A stretch of DNA of 37,757 bases, taken from assembly GCA_022564995.1 (NCBI GenBank), contig JADFKK010000037.1:1-37757 (forward strand), read 5' to 3'. Of the stretch, positions 35,668 to 37,757 are shown piece after piece; within the stretch, counting starts at the first letter, position 1; each line of letters opens with the position of its first letter. The position numbers and the translations under genes are program-made. The stretch is from Planctomycetota bacterium (GTDB lineage: Bacteria; Planctomycetota; Planctomycetia; Pirellulales; JADFKK01). The notes below the pieces were generated by a model. It made no database searches, was not told the origin of the DNA, and saw nothing but the letters and a program-made list of their open reading frames with translations.

Positions 35668-37080
35668 ATGCCAGCGGCTCCAGACCTCTGCAACCAAGCG
35701 ACGGTAGATATTCGCGCAAGCGTCCTTGGGTGTGTGTTCAATGTGACGATGCCCAACGAACCACCGTTCGTTGAGCTTGGAGAATCATTTGTCGCCGCAA
35801 TGGAGGCAACGCTCGCTACAGGATTCGTCAGGGGACTAGCTGCCCACGAACCGAAATTCAGCGTGACCATTAGGCAGTCTGATTTCTGCGAGGAGCCATT
35901 CGAATTCTCTGTTGAAGACGAATCAGACTGTCCTCATCTAACCATCGCATGTCGGAAATTTGATCCTGACGAAATCAGTATTGAACAACAGAAAGAATTG
36001 AAAAGACGGCTCGCGGAGATGGTTGCACTGACCATCGGTTACATCGTGATTCCCGATGAGCAACGGATCGAGGAGTTGTTTCGTGACGACGCCGCCCTTT
36101 CGCGTGCCATCGACTTCACCAGCAGTTTCCAGGTAATAGGATATGTCCTTGGGAAGGACCGCAAGCGCCACGTATCCAGTTGGATTAGTGAAACCGACCA
36201 GGAATACCAGATCGGGCGCGAGCAGCCGTGGGACGCAGGCTGCCCGCGCCAGGAGCAAGATTCGGAGACATTGCGTCCCCCACTACCCGAATCGTCACGA
36301 CCTGAGGGAGTGAAATCCCGACAACATTTGCAGACGGCGCGTCACTCGAAAATAAAGACTCTGTCGCTCACTCGCGTGTCGCTCTGGGATAAAGCAGAGT
36401 GGAACGGGCTAGGATTCGTGGTCTTGCCGGACTCACCGCTCATTCTGGCTCTTCTCTTTGGGAAACGTGAGCCGGCACGTCAGATCTTCAGCTCGTGGAA
36501 ACGAGACTTGGGAGAGATCGATGAATCTGAGGCTCTGCGTATCTCTATTATCCGGCACATAGACAAGCACCACCCGCATCACTACCGCGTTGTGCTTGGT
36601 TCAAATGTGGAACGCGCCAAGCTCCGGAAAGACACCCCGTTTTTTACGGTAATGCAGCGTGTGAACACAATGACCCCAAATACCAGCCAGAACGTCGATT
36701 CTTTCCTGGAAGCCTACCGAAGTGTGGGGGCGTTTTGTGTCGCGCCTGCAGTTGTTGCTGTTGACGGTCAATATCCGGAGCCAATTGGCGACTTCAGCAT
36801 CTTGAAGCGAGAGTTGATAGTACGGGAAGCATGGGAAATTGGAATCAACGACATTGATGGAATGGGACTTCTGCCGGACGACGAACCTTTCATTCCAGAC
36901 GACGTGAGCGACGCCCCAGTCAATAAGTTGCTGGAATTGATGCGAGATCAGTCATCAAAGGCAGACCCGAAGTTGTCGAAGGCTTCAAAAAAAGCTTCGT
37001 TGTCACGGGCTCGCAAAGAAAAACGGAAAAGAGAGAAGCGAAAGAGAGGTCAGACTCGAAAGTCGCGCCGAAAAAAGTAA
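35668..37080 (+). CDS. Unrecognised 470-residue protein with highly basic C-terminus
   Basis: I cannot name this protein. The frame is open back to the istB start at 35206, but the part before 35668 is istB read in the wrong frame, so ATG 35668 is the first sensible start; the true N-terminus may have been lost to the insertion. The first half looks like one domain (FVELGESFVAAMEATLATGF, HLTIACRKFDPDEIS). The second half has TRVSLWDKAEWNGLGFVVLPDSPLILALLFG and REAWEIGINDIDG, a type of sequence I have seen in uncharacterised bacterial proteins. The last ~40 residues are Lys/Arg-rich and may bind nucleic acid. The region looks less GC-rich than its neighbours, so transfer with the insertion sequence is possible. 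Confidence 0.65.
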   Translation: MPAAPDLCNQATVDIRASVLGCVFNVTMPNEPPFVELGESFVAAMEATLATGFVRGLAAHEPKFSVTIRQSDFCEEPFEFSVEDESDCPHLTIACRKFDPDEISIEQQKELKRRLAEMVALTIGYIVIPDEQRIEELFRDDAALSRAIDFTSSFQVIGYVLGKDRKRHVSSWISETDQEYQIGREQPWDAGCPRQEQDSETLRPPLPESSRPEGVKSRQHLQTARHSKIKTLSLTRVSLWDKAEWNGLGFVVLPDSPLILALLFGKREPARQIFSSWKRDLGEIDESEALRISIIRHIDKHHPHHYRVVLGSNVERAKLRKDTPFFTVMQRVNTMTPNTSQNVDSFLEAYRSVGAFCVAPAVVAVDGQYPEPIGDFSILKRELIVREAWEIGINDIDGMGLLPDDEPFIPDDVSDAPVNKLLELMRDQSSKADPKLSKASKKASLSRARKEKRKREKRKRGQTRKSRRKK

Positions 37081-37102
37081 ATATGTTTGAGCCACGGGCT
37101 AG

Positions 37103-37757
37103 TTCAACGCACGATACGCGCGTCGGGTCCGAATCGGCGCCCAGCCATGGACGCTGATAGTGCCGGTCGTCGTCCAAAATCGTAGCAAGACGCCCTGTCA
37201 TCTGGCCGGGTTTGAAATCAACGTGGTCATCAACGGCCGCCTGCGTTGGACGAAGCAGGCGGGCGGGGTGAGCGAAGAAGACCGTTTCCCGGGATGGGAT
37301 CTAACGGACGGTAGAGCGTCAAAGCGCGTCGTGCGGTTTCCGGGGCTGAGTCGCACGGAAGTCGAGGAGCTGTTGCAGGCACCAGGGGGATTGGAAATCG
37401 CGATCGACATACCCGCCGCTTCGCTCGATGTCCGGAGATACGCCGAGCCGCGACAGAAGTTTCCCCTGGAACAAGTTGTCGCAAAATGTGCCGTGCTGGA
37501 TTTGGCGGCGCCCGAGGCAAGGCGGCTGTACGTCAGCGCCATCGCCGAAGACGGTGCGACCGGTTTGCCACTGGAAGAGTTCCTCAATCGTGTGACACCT
37601 GGTTCCACGATAACATGGAAAAACGGCCCAACCGGAGATTATCTCGCCCTGTTTCAGGACAAGCCGGGGACCGACCTTCCGTTGCCAAATCTTCGCTCGC
37701 GGGGAATGTGGCTGATCGATTGGATTTCCGGCAACGCCGTGAGTACGTCCGCTCCAC
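37103..37757 (+). CDS. Partial coding region running off the window
   Basis: A plus-strand frame with no stop is open from 37103 to the window end (about 218 codons). It reads QPWTLIVPVVVQNRSKTPC.., LAGFEINVVINGRLRW and continues in well-formed protein style with strong GC-rich codon use, so it is very likely real. The start is unclear: GTG 37160 is possible. A separate ATG at 37083 opens a frame (MFEPRA..) that would join this one only after a frameshift near 37100. The product is not recognised. Confidence 0.65.

Noticed and set aside
35206..37080. A single 624-residue protein starting as IstB
   Set aside because: Only the first ~55 residues are IstB in frame. The next ~100 are IstB read out of frame, so it is a chance fusion of a remnant and another gene.

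Overview
The window looks like chromosome of a GC-rich planctomycete, most likely of the Pirellulales type. This is inferred from gene content and style: a PknB-type kinase with a membrane anchor and a beta-helix ectodomain, Tat-exported TIM-barrel proteins, large secreted SGNH/sialate O-acetylesterase-like proteins, a VIT-VWA protein, a short SigA-like sigma factor, an ArsC-like selenoprotein, and spacers full of heptamer repeats and long inverted repeats. No rRNA, tRNA, CRISPR array or phage module was seen.

Left part (1-9600). A Tat-exported sugar-phosphate isomerase/epimerase-like protein is on the minus strand. It is followed by a 117-residue ArsC/thioredoxin-fold selenoprotein with an in-frame UGA, then a Ser/Thr kinase fused through one membrane span to a beta-helix region. 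Next come a lipoprotein solute-binding protein and two permeases of a peptide-type ABC importer, with no ATPase genes nearby. Repeat-rich spacer and an orphan ASPIC/UnbV fragment follow.

Central module (9614-15931), the most interesting part. A minus-strand sigma-54 activator with a Fis-type HTH faces a plus-strand operon. That operon starts from an almost perfect -24/-12 promoter, with a direct repeat about 90-120 bp upstream placed like an activator binding site. It encodes a secreted VIT-VWA protein ending in Gly tract, hydrophobic span and Arg/Lys cluster (a GlyGly-CTERM-like sorting tail), then a rhombosortase-like rhomboid protease, then an unrecognised coiled-coil membrane protein with zinc ribbons. 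Three hairpins lie between the presumed substrate and the protease. I read this as a self-contained, sigma-54-controlled surface-protein sorting system.

Housekeeping stretch (16230-24068). A sodium:solute symporter overlaps a 56-residue membrane partner. Then come a response regulator with a degenerate GGDEF and a CBS pair, ribosomal protein S1 behind an octamer-repeat spacer, a SigA-like sigma factor, and adenine phosphoribosyltransferase, possibly leaderless.

Minus-strand secreted cluster (24077-34542). In transcription order: a YdjY-like protein, a 1214-residue PDZ/helical-repeat protein, a double sialate-O-acetylesterase-like protein whose second half has lost its catalytic motif, and, after a 620-bp gap, an SGNH esterase. 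The esterase and the 1214-residue protein share a C-terminal module. The cluster probably acts outside the cytoplasm on acetylated polysaccharide or glycan.

Right end (35206-37757). An IS21-type istB remnant with an internal deletion abuts an unrecognised 470-residue protein with a very basic tail. A reading frame then runs off the window.
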